From: Flemingiibacterium sp045644145
GTDB lineage: Bacteria > Bacillota > Clostridia > Oscillospirales > CAG-272
Direction: 5' to 3'
DNA: 33,016 nt
Assembly (NCBI GenBank): GCA_045644145.1
Contig: JAZRGK010000008.1
Coordinates: forward strand, 1 to 33,016
Shown here: positions 30,793 to 33,016 of the stretch, piece after piece
Position numbering within the stretch: position 1 is the stretch's first letter
Layout: the number at the start of each line of letters is the position of its first letter
Notes under the pieces: model-generated
What the model was told of the DNA's origin: nothing
Database searches by the model: none
What the model saw: the letters and a program-made list of their open reading frames with translations, nothing else
Made by a program: the position numbers and the translations under genes

Positions 30793-32610
30793 ATGTCAAC
30801 CGAAAGACAGAAGAAAATACGCAACTTTTCTATAATCGCACATATCGACCACGGCAAGTCCACCCTTGCGGACAGAATCCTCGAATATACCCGTACCGTG
30901 GCAACACGCGATATGGAAGCACAGCTTCTTGATAACATGGATCTTGAGCGTGAGCGCGGAATCACCATAAAGGCGCGCGCCGTAAGGCTCGACTACCACG
31001 CCCCCGACGGCGAGGTATACGCCCTCAACCTTATCGACACCCCCGGTCACGTTGACTTCGGATATGAGGTGTCCCGTTCCCTTAACGCATGCGAGGGCGC
31101 GCTTCTTATCGTTGACTCCACTCAAGGCGTCGAGGCGCAGACTCTCGCCAACGCATACCTTGCAATAGACAACGACCTTGAGGTTGTGCCGGTTATAAAC
31201 AAGATAGACCTGCCCTCGGCGGACGTTGAGAAGGTACGCGGAGAGATCGAGGATATAATCGGTATCCCGGCTGAGGGATGCCCGGCGGTATCCGCTAAGG
31301 TGGGGCTTAATATCGATCAGGTGCTTGACAAGATCATCTCCGATATCCCCTGCCCCGACGGCGACGAGAATGCACCGCTCCGCGCGCTTATTTTCGACTC
31401 CTACTACGACAGCTATCTGGGCGTTGTTGTAAACATCCGCCTTATGGAAGGTACGCTCCGCGCAGGGGACAGGATCAGGCTTATGAGCACCGGCGCGGAA
31501 TTCGACATTGTTGATGTTGGATGCATGGAGCCCTTCGGTTTAAAATCCTGTGGCGTGCTTTCCGCAGGCGACGTTGGATATTTCACCGCATCCATCAAAT
31601 CCGTAGGCGACACAAGAGTGGGCGATACGGTGACACTTGCCGCCGCGCCTGCAAGCGAGCCGCTTCCCGGCTTCAAGGAAGTGCGCCCCATGGTGTTCGC
31701 AGGTATATACCCCGCGGACGGCGCAAGATACGGTGACCTTAAGGATGCCTTAGAAAAGCTTCAGCTTAACGATGCGGCGCTTACATTTGAGCCTGAAACC
31801 TCGGCGGCGCTGGGATTCGGCTTCCGATGCGGCTTCCTCGGACTTCTCCACATGGAGATAATCGAGGAGCGTCTTGAGCGCGAATTCAATCTTGACCTTA
31901 TCACCACCGCGCCAAGCGTTATTTACAACATCGACCTTAAATCCGGCGACAAAGTGAGAATCGACAACCCGTCCAACTATCCAAGCCCCGACGAGATCGA
32001 CGTGGCGCACGAGCCTATGGTAAAGGCGTCCATTATAACCCCCCCCGAATACGTCGGCGGACTTATGGAGCTTTGTCAGGACAGACGCGGCGAGTTTATA
32101 AACATGACCTACATCGACACCGACCGTGCGGAGCTTCACTATAATCTGCCCCTTAACGAAATAATCTACGACTTCTTTGATGCGCTGAAATCACGCTCCA
32201 AGGGCTATGCTTCCCTTGACTATGAGCTTGCGGAGTATGTTCCCTCGAAGCTTGTGAAGCTTGATATTCTCTTAAACGGCGATATCGTGGACGCCCTTTC
32301 CTTTATCGTTCACGAGGAGAAGGCATACGCAAGAGCGCGCCGTATCTGCGAGAAGCTTAAGGACAACATTCCGCGCCAGCTTTTCGAGGTGCCAATTCAA
32401 GCGGCTATCGGCGGAAAGGTAATCGCACGCGAAACCGTAAAGGCAATGCGCAAGGACGTGCTTGCCAAGTGCTACGGCGGCGATATTACGCGAAAGAAGA
32501 AGCTGCTTGAAAAGCAGAAAGAGGGTAAAAAGAAGATGCGCCAGCTTGGCTCGGTTGAGGTTTCGCCCGAGGCGTTCATGGCGGTTCTTAAGCTCGGCGA
32601 CGAGGATTGA
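30793..32610 (+). CDS. lepA: Elongation factor 4 (LepA)
   Basis: Translational GTPase acting on ribosomes during initiation and under stress, capable of back-translocation in vitro. All GTPase motifs are visible: AHIDHGKSTL (G1, about residues 16-25), GITIKARAV (G2 region), DTPGHVDFG (G3) and NKIDLPSAD (G4). The LepA-specific C-terminal domain is present up to RKKKLLEKQKEGKKKMRQLGSVEVSPEAFMAVL. The length, 605 residues, is normal. AAAGGA lies upstream of the ATG. The order lepA-hemW is typical of Firmicutes. The last codons are copied in the repeat that follows. Confidence 0.98.
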   Translation: MSTERQKKIRNFSIIAHIDHGKSTLADRILEYTRTVATRDMEAQLLDNMDLERERGITIKARAVRLDYHAPDGEVYALNLIDTPGHVDFGYEVSRSLNACEGALLIVDSTQGVEAQTLANAYLAIDNDLEVVPVINKIDLPSADVEKVRGEIEDIIGIPAEGCPAVSAKVGLNIDQVLDKIISDIPCPDGDENAPLRALIFDSYYDSYLGVVVNIRLMEGTLRAGDRIRLMSTGAEFDIVDVGCMEPFGLKSCGVLSAGDVGYFTASIKSVGDTRVGDTVTLAAAPASEPLPGFKEVRPMVFAGIYPADGARYGDLKDALEKLQLNDAALTFEPETSAALGFGFRCGFLGLLHMEIIEERLEREFNLDLITTAPSVIYNIDLKSGDKVRIDNPSNYPSPDEIDVAHEPMVKASIITPPEYVGGLMELCQDRRGEFINMTYIDTDRAELHYNLPLNEIIYDFFDALKSRSKGYASLDYELAEYVPSKLVKLDILLNGDIVDALSFIVHEEKAYARARRICEKLKDNIPRQLFEVPIQAAIGGKVIARETVKAMRKDVLAKCYGGDITRKKKLLEKQKEGKKKMRQLGSVEVSPEAFMAVLKLGDED

Positions 32611-32684
32611 CGGAAGTCGGGAGGAGCAAGTCCCCCACTACCGACGAGGATTGACGGAACGGGAGGAGCAAGCCCCTCCCCTAC
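32598..32684 (+). repeat. Tandem duplication joining the lepA end and family A hairpins
   Basis: Two units, 32598-32641 and 32642-32684. Each begins CGACGAGGATTGACGGAA, which is the last codons and stop of lepA, and continues into a GGGAGGAGCAAG hairpin ending CACTAC or CCCTAC. The second hairpin is perfect and the first imperfect. Confidence 0.88.
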
Positions 32685-32719
32685 CGCATACAATTGGTTT
32701 TACAGAAAGGACGACCGCA

Positions 32720-33016
32720 ATGGTAAAAAAACCGCTCGGTTTATATATACACATCCCCTTCTGCCACGCAAAATGCGCATACTGCGACTTTTATTCACAG
32801 TCGGGTGCAGGCGAGGAGCTTATGCAAAGGTATGTAGATGCCCTGCTCCTTCAAATGGAAGACTACTCTACCGCGGCTAAGAATTATACCGTCGACACGG
32901 TGTTTATAGGCGGCGGTACGCCAACAACCCTTCCCGTAAAGGCTATGAGCGACCTGCTTTCGGGCGTAAACAGGCATTTTAATATTGCAAAAAACGCGGA
33001 ATTTACCGTGGAAGCA
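32720..33016 (+). CDS. hemW: HemW-type radical SAM protein, 5' part only
   Basis: Only the first 99 residues are in the window. The start LGLYIHIPFCHAKCAYCDFYS carries the radical SAM Cys-x3-Cys-x2-Cys triad with the Phe after the third Cys plus one (CDF), as in HemW/HemN. TVFIGGGTPTTLP follows at about residues 63-75. HemW is a haem chaperone; many clostridial members are annotated as oxygen-independent coproporphyrinogen oxidase, although they usually lack that activity. The ATG has AAAGGA upstream. Its position after lepA supports the hemW assignment. Confidence 0.9.
   Translation, partial: MVKKPLGLYIHIPFCHAKCAYCDFYSQSGAGEELMQRYVDALLLQMEDYSTAAKNYTVDTVFIGGGTPTTLPVKAMSDLLSGVNRHFNIAKNAEFTVEA

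Overview
The window reads as chromosomal DNA of a Gram-positive anaerobe of the class Clostridia, probably a gut member of the Oscillospirales/Ruminococcaceae group. The order-level placement is my inference from gene families; no 16S is present. Supporting signs are strong AAAGGA/AGGAGG ribosome-binding sites, TTGACA/TATAAT promoters, a MecA-type adaptor, a lepA-hemW pair, a two-subunit PyrD/PyrK dihydroorotate dehydrogenase, oxygen-sensitive indolepyruvate:ferredoxin oxidoreductase, and DUF4358-MBOAT-DHHW genes. I see no phage, plasmid, transposase, CRISPR, rRNA or tRNA.

Layout. 1-504: rpsO (minus). 755-2934: azlC-azlD, then a NahK-like sugar kinase (plus). 3179-6628: a surface-polymer acylation cluster (DUF4358-type lipoprotein, MBOAT acyltransferase, DHHW protein). 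6772-8184: a MATE exporter (minus), with a likely transporter-gene remnant upstream of it. 8486-16697: a long minus-strand run, read right to left: uracil-DNA glycosylase, asparaginase, an OmpR-like winged-helix protein with a degenerate receiver, pyrC-pyrF-pyrK-pyrD, a polysaccharide-deacetylase lipoprotein and an unknown membrane protein. 17212-17805: MecA-like adaptor (plus). 18032-19916: hflK-hflC (minus). 20483-22168: NhaC-type antiporter (minus). 22366-22962: membrane-anchored PDZ protein (minus). 23601-29218: an aryl-acid operon (minus): phenylacetate-CoA ligase, iorA, iorB, a second ligase, an ACT-domain protein. 29589-33016: LytM-type wall protein, lepA and the start of hemW (plus).

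How the genes work together. The pyr genes supply three steps of de novo UMP synthesis. The ior/ligase operon should convert arylpyruvates from aromatic amino acids to aryl-acetyl-CoA and exchange these with free aryl acids, yielding reduced ferredoxin and possibly ATP. The MBOAT/DHHW/lipoprotein set probably acylates an exported polymer.

The least ordinary content is intergenic. There are two intermingled dispersed repeat families. Family A consists of short hairpins whose stems vary but which end in an invariant CCCTAC. Family B is an element of about 72 bp in four copies; its central hairpin shows paired base changes and is inverted in one copy. A third structure, at 23374-23572, is an array of perfect hairpins separated by a heptamer that switches from GTGATAT to its reverse complement half-way. 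A fourth, at 6636-6787, packs four perfect hairpins between convergent genes. These are the best candidates for something undescribed.
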